A stretch of 64,000 bases of DNA from an uncultured Sphingomonas sp. (lineage in GTDB: Bacteria; Pseudomonadota; Alphaproteobacteria; Sphingomonadales; Sphingomonadaceae): the NCBI RefSeq assembly GCF_937871615.1, contig NZ_CALMPA010000020.1, positions 1 to 64,000 on the forward strand, read 5' to 3'. Positions within the stretch are counted from its first letter, which is position 1, and each line of letters begins with the position of its first letter. The notes beneath the pieces are model-generated. The model saw only the letters and a list, made by a program, of their open reading frames with translations. It had not been told where the DNA came from and searched no databases. The translations under genes and the position numbers were made by a program. Of this stretch, positions 1-7,142 are shown piece after piece.

Positions 1-70
1 AGTCGATCCGGGGCGCATCCTTCGCGGAGAAGGGGCAGCTCTTGCGGCGGCGGAAAAACGGACGGGCCAT
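1..70 (-). CDS. rpsR: 30S ribosomal protein S18, N-terminal part (cut by window edge)
   Basis: The reading frame from 70 down to the edge starts [20 protein letters not shown], the usual basic N-terminus of S18, a small-subunit protein that binds 16S rRNA together with S6. Only about 23 residues lie in the window. The start ATG shares one base with the rpsF stop (TAATG), so the two are translationally coupled, as expected for the rpsF-rpsR operon. The rest, and a likely rplI, would lie outside the window. Confidence 0.93.
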   Translation of the reverse strand, partial: MARPFFRRRKSCPFSAKDAPRID

Positions 71-474
71 TATGCGAGCTCCTCCTCACGGTCGCGACGC
101 GGACGTTCGCCGCCACGCTCGCCACGCTCGGCGCGACGCTCACGATCGCGCTCCTGCTTGCGCATCATCACCGACGGGCCGGCCTCGTGGCCGTCGACCT
201 TGATGGTCATGTAGCGGATGATGTCTTCGTTGATCTGGCTCTGGCGCTCCAGCTCGGCGACGGTATCGCCGGGGGCGTCGATTTCGAGCATCACGTAATG
301 CGCCTTGCGGTTCTTCGCGATGCGATAGGCAAGGCTGCGCAGCCCCCAGGTCTCGGTCTTCACGACCTTGCCGTTATGGGCTTCGACGATTTTCGTGGCG
401 GATTCCGCCAGCGCGTCCACCTGCGCCTGTGCCAAATCCTGGCGCGCAAGGAACACGTGCTCGTAAAGAGCCAT
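70..474 (-). CDS. rpsF: 30S ribosomal protein S6
   Basis: A 134-residue protein starting [14 protein letters not shown], with the S6 core (a motif like EHVFLARQ, then [10 protein letters not shown] and [11 protein letters not shown]) that pairs with S18 on the platform of the 30S subunit. The C-terminal 30 residues are rich in Arg and Glu, an extension common in alphaproteobacteria. A frame opens further upstream at 540, but I chose the ATG at 474: homology begins there and AAGGA lies 6 bases before it. It is first in an operon with rpsR and diverges from the membrane protein at 666. Confidence 0.95.
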   Translation of the reverse strand: MALYEHVFLARQDLAQAQVDALAESATKIVEAHNGKVVKTETWGLRSLAYRIAKNRKAHYVMLEIDAPGDTVAELERQSQINEDIIRYMTIKVDGHEAGPSVMMRKQERDRERRAERGERGGERPRRDREEELA

Positions 475-621
475 GTGCTTTCCTTCGTTGGCCGATCGCT
501 GACATGGCCCCATGCCATGCCCCTCCGGCTGTCGTCTCAAACAACTCGCGAGCGACGGATCGCTCCATCGCCGTGAGAGGCGTGTCCCTTAGCGGAAACG
601 CGCGGAAACGCAAGCACGGCG

Positions 622-633
622 CTGTTTAAACAG
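622..633. promoter_or_regulatory. 12-bp perfect palindrome in the rpsF / membrane-protein divergent region
   Basis: CTGTTTAAACAG is a perfect AT-centred palindrome, unusual in this GC-rich background, lying 33 bases before the 666 start and 148 bases upstream of rpsF. It could be an operator for either gene, or chance. I could not place convincing -35/-10 boxes around it. Confidence 0.25.
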
Positions 634-665
634 AATCTCCACCGCTTCGTTATTAGCCGTGCCGC

Positions 666-2096
666 ATGACAGAATCGGATTCCCGGATTTCCTGGCGATG
701 GCTGGCGCTGCTGATCGGCGCGGCGGCGCTGGCGCTGTGGGTCGGCTGGATCGGCTTTATCGCATCGGACGATTCGCTTTATTATGCCGGCGCGCAGGCG
801 TGGCTGACGCATCCGCCCGCCGCCGGGGCGGATCACTGGTCGACGCGTTTTCCGCTGATCCTGACGTTTGCGGGCGTGATCGCGGTGATGGGCCGCGGCT
901 ATGCCGCCTTCGCGGTGACGGCGGTGCTGTTCTACGTGCTGCTGGTGGTGCTGGTGGGGTTTTTCGCGCGCGGTGTCGGCGGGCGGCGGGCAGGGTGGAT
1001 CGCCGCGCTGCTGACGGCGACGCTGCCGGTGATCGTTGCCCGCGCCTCCACCGTCAGCGTCGATCTGATCGAGGCATCGGCGCTGATCGCCGGGGCGATG
1101 CTGCTCGCGGGCGCGCGGGACGATCACGCGGGGCTGTGGCGGGGCGGTGGCGCGGGGCTGTGTTTCGGGATCGCGATCCTGTGCCGCGAAACGAGCGTGC
1201 TGGCGCTGGCCGCTTTCGTGCCGATGTTCGCGATCGGGCGCCCGGTGCCGCGACGCGTGCTTTTCGCGGCGGGCGTGGGGCTGGCGCTGGCGCTGGGGGC
1301 GGAGACGCTGTTCCAATATGCGATGACGGGCGATCCGCTGCGCCGCTATTCCATCGCCTTCCACCACGACGAGCATATCGACCGTGCCGCCAATATGGAG
1401 GGCAATTTCCTGCTGTGGCCGCCGATTGATCCGCTGCTCGTGCTGCTCATCAATGACGATTTCGGGCTGTTGTTCTGGCTGGCCGGGCTGGCGCTTGCGC
1501 TTGGGGTGACGCGCGGGCTGGGGGAAACGCAGTGGCGGCGACTCACGATCCTCGCGGCGATGGCGGGCACAAGCTTCGTGCTGGTCGCGGTGCTTTACAC
1601 CAAGCTGGTGCTCAATCCGCGTTACTTCACGCTTGCGGCGATCGTGGCGGTGGTGGTGCTGGCGCTGTGGCTCGATCGCCTTGCGGGGAGATGGCGTGCG
1701 CTGCTGCTCGCCGCGATCATCGGCGGCAACCTTGTGCTGATGAGCGTGGGCAATATGCATCCGCGATGGGAAATGGAGGCGCTGGTCGATGCCGCGCGCC
1801 GCCACCCGCGCGAAATCGTGGCGGGCGATCCGCATGACGTGCGCCGCGCGCGAATCCCGATGGCGTTCGCGCGCCTCGACAACCTGCGTTATGCGCCCGC
1901 CGCGCCCGGCGGCCTGATCGTGGCGCCGGCGGAGGCAATGCCGCCGGGCGTGATCGTCGCGCGCTATCCCTCGTCGCCGACGCGGCTTGGGGCTGCGCTC
2001 CGCGCGCTCGGGCTGGAAGCATTCGTTCCGCACGCGATCGCGCGGCGCATGTTCGCGCCCAGCCCGGAAATGGTGCTGATCCGCACGCACGGTTGA
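666..2096 (+). CDS. multi-pass membrane protein, GT-C / family 39-like glycosyltransferase
   Basis: A 476-residue protein with roughly ten hydrophobic segments. After the first segment comes FIASDDSLYYAGAQAWL, with an Asp pair at about residues 35-36; acidic residues at this place are the hallmark of the GT-C fold (PMT/ArnT-like enzymes), which use polyprenyl-phosphate sugars on the periplasmic face. The last 130 residues are soluble and would be periplasmic. It could modify a lipid, protein or exopolysaccharide; the substrate cannot be told. It lies alone, 51 bases before fabD, with no clear ribosome site. Family assignment is from topology and motif, not an exact match. Confidence 0.7.
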   Translation: MTESDSRISWRWLALLIGAAALALWVGWIGFIASDDSLYYAGAQAWLTHPPAAGADHWSTRFPLILTFAGVIAVMGRGYAAFAVTAVLFYVLLVVLVGFFARGVGGRRAGWIAALLTATLPVIVARASTVSVDLIEASALIAGAMLLAGARDDHAGLWRGGGAGLCFGIAILCRETSVLALAAFVPMFAIGRPVPRRVLFAAGVGLALALGAETLFQYAMTGDPLRRYSIAFHHDEHIDRAANMEGNFLLWPPIDPLLVLLINDDFGLLFWLAGLALALGVTRGLGETQWRRLTILAAMAGTSFVLVAVLYTKLVLNPRYFTLAAIVAVVVLALWLDRLAGRWRALLLAAIIGGNLVLMSVGNMHPRWEMEALVDAARRHPREIVAGDPHDVRRARIPMAFARLDNLRYAPAAPGGLIVAPAEAMPPGVIVARYPSSPTRLGAALRALGLEAFVPHAIARRMFAPSPEMVLIRTHG

Positions 2097-2147
2097 CCCC
2101 GCGCCGCTCCCGCGCCTACCCCGCGCGCTTCGATCAAGGAGGGCATC

Positions 2148-3083
2148 ATGCGCGCGTTCATCTTTCCAGGGCAGGGGAGCCAGTCTGTCGGCATGGGCAA
2201 GGCGCTGGCCGAGGCGAGCGTTCATGCGCGCGAGGTGTTCGAGGAAGTCGACGATGCGCTCGGCCAGAAGTTGTTTCAGTTGATGATCGACGGGCCGGCG
2301 GAGGATCTGACGCTCACCGAAAACGCCCAGCCCGCGATCATGGCAAACGCTATCGCCACGCTGCGGGTGCTGGAGCGCGAGGGCAATGTCGCGCTGGCCG
2401 CCAAGGCCGATTTCGTCGCGGGGCATTCGCTCGGCGAATATAGCGCGCTGTGCGCAGGCGGCACGTTCGATCTTGCCACCACGGCGCGGCTGCTCAAGCT
2501 GCGCGGGCAGGCGATGCAGGCCGCCGTGCCGGTGGGCGAGGGCGCGATGGCCGCTTTGCTCGGCGCCGATCTCGAAAAGGCGCAGGCGATCGCCGCCGCC
2601 GCCGCGGACGGGCAGGTCTGCACCGTCGCCAACGATAACGATCCGTCGCAGGTGGTCATCAGCGGCCACAAGGAGGCGATCGACCGCGCGATCGGGCTTG
2701 CAAAGGATCACGGCGCGAAGCGTGCGCTGCTGCTCCCCGTCTCCGCGCCGTTCCACTGCCCGCTGATGCAGCCCGCCGCCGATGCGATGGAAAAGGCGCT
2801 GGGCGAGGCGCGCCTCGCCGCGCCGCTCGTGCCGCTTTATTGCAACGTCGATGCGGCGCCCGTCGTCGAAGCGGATATCATCCGCACCGGGCTGGTGCGG
2901 CAGGTGACCGGCATGGTGCGCTGGCGCGAATCGGTGCTGGCGATGCAGGAAGCAGGCGTCGACACCTTCGTGGAATTCGGCGGCAAGGTGCTCGCCCCGA
3001 TGGTGAAGCGCATCGCGCCCGATGCCAATGCCACCAGCATCGTGACGATGGACGACATCGAAGCACTGCTGAAGACGCTGTGA
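2148..3083 (+). CDS. fabD: malonyl-CoA:ACP transacylase
   Basis: A 311-residue cytoplasmic enzyme that moves malonate from CoA to acyl carrier protein to feed fatty-acid elongation. It begins with the FabD signature FIFPGQGSQSVGMG, carries the nucleophile motif GHSLGE (Ser about 94), and has the catalytic His in SAPFHCPLM near residue 200; the family is normally about 310 residues. AAGGAGG at 2137-2143 lies just before the ATG. It heads the fabD-fabG-acpP-fabF run; the palindrome after its stop may end or modulate the transcript. Confidence 0.97.
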   Translation: MRAFIFPGQGSQSVGMGKALAEASVHAREVFEEVDDALGQKLFQLMIDGPAEDLTLTENAQPAIMANAIATLRVLEREGNVALAAKADFVAGHSLGEYSALCAGGTFDLATTARLLKLRGQAMQAAVPVGEGAMAALLGADLEKAQAIAAAAADGQVCTVANDNDPSQVVISGHKEAIDRAIGLAKDHGAKRALLLPVSAPFHCPLMQPAADAMEKALGEARLAAPLVPLYCNVDAAPVVEADIIRTGLVRQVTGMVRWRESVLAMQEAGVDTFVEFGGKVLAPMVKRIAPDANATSIVTMDDIEALLKTL

Positions 3084-3092
3084 TTTAAATCG

Positions 3093-3171
3093 CGGTTCCG
3101 GCCCGCTTCCCCACCCGGCCTCCCATCGGCATCATGATTGGGAGGCCGGGTGGGGGAGCGGGCCGGAGCCG
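3093..3171. repeat. long palindromic repeat, copy 1 (fabD-fabG gap)
   Basis: Two 33-base arms (3093-3125 and 3139-3171) are complementary except for two G-T positions, around a 13-base loop. The arms contain CACCCGGCCTCCCA and its complement. The element fills most of the 111-base fabD-fabG gap and is nearly identical in arms and loop length to the one at 3941-4019, so it is a repeat family (REP-like), not just a terminator. No T-run follows. Confidence 0.9.
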
Positions 3172-3194
3172 CCTCCGACAATCAGGAGACCCAT

Positions 3195-3935
3195 ATGTTC
3201 GATCTCACAGGCATGACCGCGCTGGTCACCGGCGCTTCGGGCGGGATTGGTTCGGCCATCGCGCAGGCACTGGCGGCGCAGGGCGCGCGGCTGGCCGTTT
3301 CCGGCTCCAACGCGGAAAAGCTCACCGCTTTTCGCGATAGCCTGGGTGGCGATCACGTCGCGGTGCCGGCCAACCTTTCCGATCCGGCGGCGGTCGATGC
3401 GCTGGTTCCGGCGGCGGTCGAGGCGCTTGGCGGGCGACTGGATATCCTCGTCAACAATGCCGGCATCACGCGCGACAATCTCGCGATGCGGATGAAGGAT
3501 GACGAGTGGCAGCAGGTCATCTCGGTCAACCTCGAAGCCGCCTTCCGACTGATTCGCGCGGCCGCGAAGCCGATGATGAAGCAGCGGTTCGGCCGCGTGA
3601 TTTCGATTACCTCGGTCGTCGGGCAAACGGGAAATCCGGGGCAGGCTAATTATGCCGCGTCGAAGGCGGGCCTCGTCGGCATGTCCAAGGCGCTGGCGCA
3701 GGAACTCGCCAGTCGCAACATCACGGTGAACTGCGTGGCGCCGGGATTCATCCGATCGGCGATGACCGATGTGCTGCCGGAAGCGCAGAAAACCGCGCTT
3801 CTCGGAAAAATTCCCGCCGGTGATCTTGGAACAGGGGAAGACATTGGCGCAGCCGTCGTCTATCTGGCGTCAAAGGAAGCGGGTTATGTCACCGGCCAGA
3901 CGCTGCATGTGAACGGCGGCATGGCTATGGTGTAG
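3195..3935 (+). CDS. fabG: 3-oxoacyl-ACP reductase
   Basis: A 246-residue short-chain dehydrogenase that performs the first, NADPH-dependent reduction of the elongation cycle. It shows the nucleotide-binding TGASGGIG (about 12-19), NNAG (about 87-90), and the catalytic Ser140, Tyr153 and Lys157 (NYAASKAG). APGFIRSAMTD and the C-terminal TLHVNGGMAMV are typical of true FabG and set it apart from general SDRs. The frame is open back to 3138, but AGGAG at 3184-3188 and homology fix the start at 3195. It sits between fabD and acpP, bracketed by two copies of the same palindrome. Confidence 0.97.
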   Translation: MFDLTGMTALVTGASGGIGSAIAQALAAQGARLAVSGSNAEKLTAFRDSLGGDHVAVPANLSDPAAVDALVPAAVEALGGRLDILVNNAGITRDNLAMRMKDDEWQQVISVNLEAAFRLIRAAAKPMMKQRFGRVISITSVVGQTGNPGQANYAASKAGLVGMSKALAQELASRNITVNCVAPGFIRSAMTDVLPEAQKTALLGKIPAGDLGTGEDIGAAVVYLASKEAGYVTGQTLHVNGGMAMV

Positions 3936-3940
3936 TTTCA

Positions 3941-4019
3941 CGGCGCCGGCCCGCTCCCTCACCCGGCCTCCCAGGCATGATACTGATGGGAGGCCGGGTG
4001 GGGGAGCGGGCCGGCGCCG
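3941..4019. repeat. long palindromic repeat, copy 2 (fabG-acpP gap)
   Basis: Arms 3941-3973 and 3987-4019 are 33 bases long and pair with one G-T position around a 13-base loop. Arms match copy 1 at 3093-3171 almost throughout, while the loop sequence differs. It begins only 5 bases after the fabG stop. Compensating arm identity with a free loop suggests the hairpin itself is what is conserved. Confidence 0.9.
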
Positions 4020-4110
4020 CGCAGAAATGAACACCCCGCTTGCCACGAACCGCTAGCCGTTCTAGCTGCGTTCAGGAACCAATAACCCCCAACGATATGA
4101 GGGCACGAGA

Positions 4111-4347
4111 ATGAGCGAGACCGCCGACCGCGTGAAGAAGATCGTCGTCGAGCATCTCGGCGTCGAAGCCGACAAGGTGACCGAAGATGCCAGCTTCATT
4201 GACGATCTCGGCGCCGACAGTCTCGACATCGTCGAACTGGTGATGGCGTTCGAGGAAGAATTCGGTGTTGAGATCCCCGATGACGCCGCCGAGAAGATCA
4301 CGACCGTGAAGGACGCGATCAGCTATATCGACGAACATAAGGGCTGA
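4111..4347 (+). CDS. acpP: acyl carrier protein
   Basis: A 78-residue acidic protein that carries growing acyl chains on a phosphopantetheine arm. The attachment motif [12 protein letters not shown] places the modified Ser at residue 37. Size and sequence ([18 protein letters not shown]) are typical of alphaproteobacterial AcpP. The 91 bases between the upstream palindrome and the start probably hold its own promoter, in line with the high level needed compared with the enzymes around it. It is followed by another structured gap and then fabF. Confidence 0.98.
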   Translation: MSETADRVKKIVVEHLGVEADKVTEDASFIDDLGADSLDIVELVMAFEEEFGVEIPDDAAEKITTVKDAISYIDEHKG

Positions 4348-4373
4348 TTTCTCAGACCCGACTGTCCTCACCG

Positions 4374-4445
4374 CCCTGAGCTTGTCGAAGGGCTGCCCTT
4401 CACCGGCAACGGGAAGCTGGCAGGACAGGGTTTCGACAGGCTCAG
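4374..4445. repeat. REP-like inverted repeat in the acpP-fabF gap
   Basis: CTGAGCTTGTCGAA at 4377-4390 pairs with TTCGACAGGCTCAG at 4432-4445 apart from one wobble position. From memory, this GAGCTTGTCGAA-type core is a very common dispersed repeat in sphingomonad genomes. Inside the arms are further short complementary stretches (GCCCTTC with GGGAAGC). Just outside, CAGCCC and GGGCTG could form another small hairpin. The whole 141-base gap is structured and separates acpP from fabF. Confidence 0.75.
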
Positions 4446-4488
4446 CCCCCAATGGGCTGGGCCTGTTGTCATTTTTCGGAGAGTTGCA

Positions 4489-5748
4489 ATGCGTCGCGTC
4501 GTCGTCACAGGTCTTGGCCTCGTCACTCCGCTTGGCGCCGATGTCGAAACGGCATGGGCCAATATCATCGCCGCCCGTTCGGGCGCCGGCCCGATCACCC
4601 GTTTTGATGCGTCGGATCAGAAATGCCGCATCGCCTGCGAGGTGAAGCCGGCCGATCACGAATATGGCTTCGATCCGTCGAAGCGCGTCGATCACAAGAT
4701 CCAGCGGCAGGTCGATCCGTTCATCGTGTTCGGTATCGACGCCGCCGGGCAGGCGCTGGAAGACGCCGGGCTGACCGAGATGAGCGAAGCGGAGCGGCTG
4801 CGCGCCGGCTGCTCGATCGGTGCGGGTATCGGCGGTCTGCCGGGCATCGCCAGCGAATCGATCGTGCTCCACGAAAAGGGGCCGGGCCGGGTTTCGCCGC
4901 ATTTCGTCCACGGGCGGCTCATCAACCTGATCTCGGGGCAGGTCTCGATCAAATACGGGCTGATGGGGCCGAATCACGCGGTGGTCACCGCTTGCTCCAC
5001 CGGCGCGCACTCGATCGGGGATGCCGCGCGGATGATCGCGATGGACGATGCCGATGTGATGCTGGCGGGCGGCGCGGAAGGCGCGATCTGCCCGCTCGGC
5101 ATCGCCGGCTTCGCGCAGGCGCGCGCACTCTCCACCAATTTCAACGATGCGCCGGAAAAGGCCAGCCGCCCCTATGATCGGGACCGCGACGGTTTCGTGA
5201 TGGGTGAGGGCGCCGGTGTCGTCGTGCTTGAGGAATATGAGCGGGCGAAGGCGCGCGGCGCGAAAATCTATGCCGAGGTGATCGGTTACGGCCTGTCGGG
5301 CGATGCCTATCACGTCACCGCGCCGCACCCGGAAGGATCGGGCGCGTTCCGCTCGATGGAAATGGCGATGCGCAAGAGCGGCCTTTCGCTCTCCGATATC
5401 GACTATATCAACGCGCACGGCACCTCGACCCCGCTTGGCGACGAACTGGAACTGGGCGCGGTGCGGCGGCTGTTCGGCGATGCGCTCGGCGGCCTGTCCA
5501 TGTCCTCCACCAAATCGGCCATCGGGCACCTGCTGGGCGGCGCCGGCGCGGTCGAATCGATCTTCTGCATCCTCGCGCTGCGTGACCAGATCGTGCCGCC
5601 GACGCTGAACCTCGACAATCCGAGCGAGAATTGCGTTGGCGTGGACCTTGTCCCGCACGTCGCGAAGAAGCGGCAGGTGCGCGCGGTGCTGAACAATTCG
5701 TTCGGCTTCGGCGGCACCAATGCTTCGCTGGTGATGAAGGCAGTCTGA
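4489..5748 (+). CDS. fabF: 3-oxoacyl-ACP synthase II (KAS II)
   Basis: A 419-residue condensing enzyme that extends acyl-ACP with malonyl-ACP. The Cys-His-His triad is complete: Cys169 in VVTACSTGAHSIG, His310 in NAHGTSTPLGD and His347 in SAIGHLLGGAG. The C-terminal NNSFGFGGTNASLV is the family signature. Length is normal. A GGAGAG stretch at 4478-4483 precedes the ATG. It follows acpP, the usual acpP-fabF pairing, and is followed by mltG. Confidence 0.97.
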   Translation: MRRVVVTGLGLVTPLGADVETAWANIIAARSGAGPITRFDASDQKCRIACEVKPADHEYGFDPSKRVDHKIQRQVDPFIVFGIDAAGQALEDAGLTEMSEAERLRAGCSIGAGIGGLPGIASESIVLHEKGPGRVSPHFVHGRLINLISGQVSIKYGLMGPNHAVVTACSTGAHSIGDAARMIAMDDADVMLAGGAEGAICPLGIAGFAQARALSTNFNDAPEKASRPYDRDRDGFVMGEGAGVVVLEEYERAKARGAKIYAEVIGYGLSGDAYHVTAPHPEGSGAFRSMEMAMRKSGLSLSDIDYINAHGTSTPLGDELELGAVRRLFGDALGGLSMSSTKSAIGHLLGGAGAVESIFCILALRDQIVPPTLNLDNPSENCVGVDLVPHVAKKRQVRAVLNNSFGFGGTNASLVMKAV

Positions 5749-5759
5749 GATCGAGACCC

Positions 5760-5783
5760 CCCGCGCCGCCTCGGTGGCGCGGG
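5760..5783. other. 8-bp perfect hairpin in the fabF-mltG gap
   Basis: CCCGCGCC (5760-5767) and GGCGCGGG (5776-5783) form a stem with an 8-base loop in the 48-base gap between fabF and mltG. No T-run follows, so it is not a classic intrinsic terminator; it could protect or attenuate the message. Confidence 0.4.
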
Positions 5784-5796
5784 CATAGGAATATCC

Positions 5797-6765
5797 ATGC
5801 GCAAGCTCGGTTGCCTCGGAATGTTGCTCGGCCTGCTGGGCATCGCCGCGCTTGCGTGGCTTGCGCATGACTGGGCCGGCGCCGGCCCCGCCGCCAGCCC
5901 GGTGGCGGTGATCGTGCCGGAGGGCGCATCGCTCTCCCGCGCCGCCACCGAACTCCAGAGAGCCGGCGCGATCCGATCGGCGACGCGCTTTCGCGGCTAT
6001 GCCCGCCTGTTCGGGAACGGTCAGCCGATCAAGGCCGGGGAATATGCCATTCCCGCGCACGCCAGCGCATCCGAGGTGCTGGCGCTGATGCAGGAAGGCA
6101 AGGTCCGCCAGCGGCTGATCGCGGTGCCGGAAGGCTACCCTTCGATCCTTGTTCATCAGGCGCTGATGGAAGCGGACGGGCTGATCGGCGACGTGCCCGT
6201 CCCCGCGGAAGGCTCGATCCTGCCTGACAGCTATGCCTATCAGGCAGGCGATACGCGCGCAGCCGTGGTGGCGCGGATGCAGAAGGCGATGCGGGATTAT
6301 CTGGCCGCCGCGTGGAAGCGGCGTAAGCCGGGGATCGCGGTGACCACGCCGGAACAGGCGATCATCCTTGCCTCGATCGTCGAGAAGGAAACCGGCAAGC
6401 CGAGCGAGCGGCGGGAGGTGGCGGCGGTCTATTCCAATCGTCTGAAGCGGGGGATGCCGCTCCAGGCCGACCCCACGGTGATTTATCCGATCACCAGGGG
6501 CAAGCCGCTTGGCCGCCGCATCCTGCAATCCGAACTGCGCGCGAAGAACGGGTATAACACTTATGCCGAAGCCGGTTTGCCGGCTGGCCCGATCGCCAAT
6601 CCGGGCCGCGCCTCGATCGACGCGGTGCTCGATCCGGCGCAGACCGCGGCGCTATATTTCGTGGCGGACGGCACGGGTGGGCACGTGTTCGCCAACACGC
6701 TCGACCAGCACAATGCCAATGTGAAGAAATGGTATGCCATCCGCCGGGCGCGGGGGGAGATGTAG
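5797..6765 (+). CDS. mltG: endolytic murein transglycosylase, YceG-like
   Basis: A 322-residue inner-membrane enzyme that cleaves nascent glycan strands and is thought to set their length. One membrane segment (about residues 4-23) anchors it, followed by a LysM-like region (IVPEGASLSRAATELQ) and the YceG domain. The signature SIVEKETG at about 193-200 holds the catalytic Glu, and QADPTVIYPITRGKPLGRR and YNTYAEAGLPAGPIANPG are conserved in the family. In many alphaproteobacteria mltG follows fabF, as here. It converges with the small gene ending at 6775, with 9 bases between. Confidence 0.95.
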   Translation: MRKLGCLGMLLGLLGIAALAWLAHDWAGAGPAASPVAVIVPEGASLSRAATELQRAGAIRSATRFRGYARLFGNGQPIKAGEYAIPAHASASEVLALMQEGKVRQRLIAVPEGYPSILVHQALMEADGLIGDVPVPAEGSILPDSYAYQAGDTRAAVVARMQKAMRDYLAAAWKRRKPGIAVTTPEQAIILASIVEKETGKPSERREVAAVYSNRLKRGMPLQADPTVIYPITRGKPLGRRILQSELRAKNGYNTYAEAGLPAGPIANPGRASIDAVLDPAQTAALYFVADGTGGHVFANTLDQHNANVKKWYAIRRARGEM

Positions 6766-6774
6766 GCGAAGGCG

Positions 6775-7026
6775 TTATCCGTGGCCGCGGATCGCCTTCA
6801 CCAATTCCGCTTTCGACATGCTTGATCGACCGGCGATCCCGATCTTTCGCGCTTCGCGATAGAGATCGTCTTTCGACCGCGCTTCCAGCTTCTGCCCGCG
6901 TGGATGCAATGTTCCGGCGGCATGGGCGTTGGCGATGCGCGCGGCCTTCTCCGCCGAATCGCCCTGCTTGCGCAGCGCCTCGTAAAGCTTGTCGTCCTTG
7001 ATCTGCGGACCGTGATCGCGCGCCAT
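6775..7026 (-). CDS. small Rho-N/SAP-like domain protein (DUF7218-type)
   Basis: An 83-residue basic protein starting MARDHGPQIKDDKLYEALRK. The first half (DHGP, then KAARIANA) matches small proteins I know as the DUF7218 family; the second half (DDLYREARKIGIAGRSSMSKAELVKAIR) looks like the helix-extended-helix of Rho N-terminal or SAP domains, which bind nucleic acid. A nucleic-acid role is therefore inference. The start at 7026 is chosen because AAGGAGG lies 6 bases before it, although the frame is open further upstream. It diverges from purF. Confidence 0.8.
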   Translation of the reverse strand: MARDHGPQIKDDKLYEALRKQGDSAEKAARIANAHAAGTLHPRGQKLEARSKDDLYREARKIGIAGRSSMSKAELVKAIRGHG

Positions 7027-7142
7027 GCCGGCCTCCTTCGATTCGCGATGAAAACGGGCCATGGCGACAATTGCTCCGGAACCGACCGTGACAAATCGGA
7101 GACAGCCACTATATGCGGCCAAGCACGACGCGAGCCCCCGGA

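Noticed and set aside
537..2756. A minus-strand frame of about 739 codons opposite the GT-C-like gene and fabD
   Set aside because: Arg/His/Gln-rich shadow without any start signal or domain.
4072..6528. A minus-strand frame of about 818 codons opposite acpP, fabF and mltG
   Set aside because: Runs through palindromes and three real genes; shadow.
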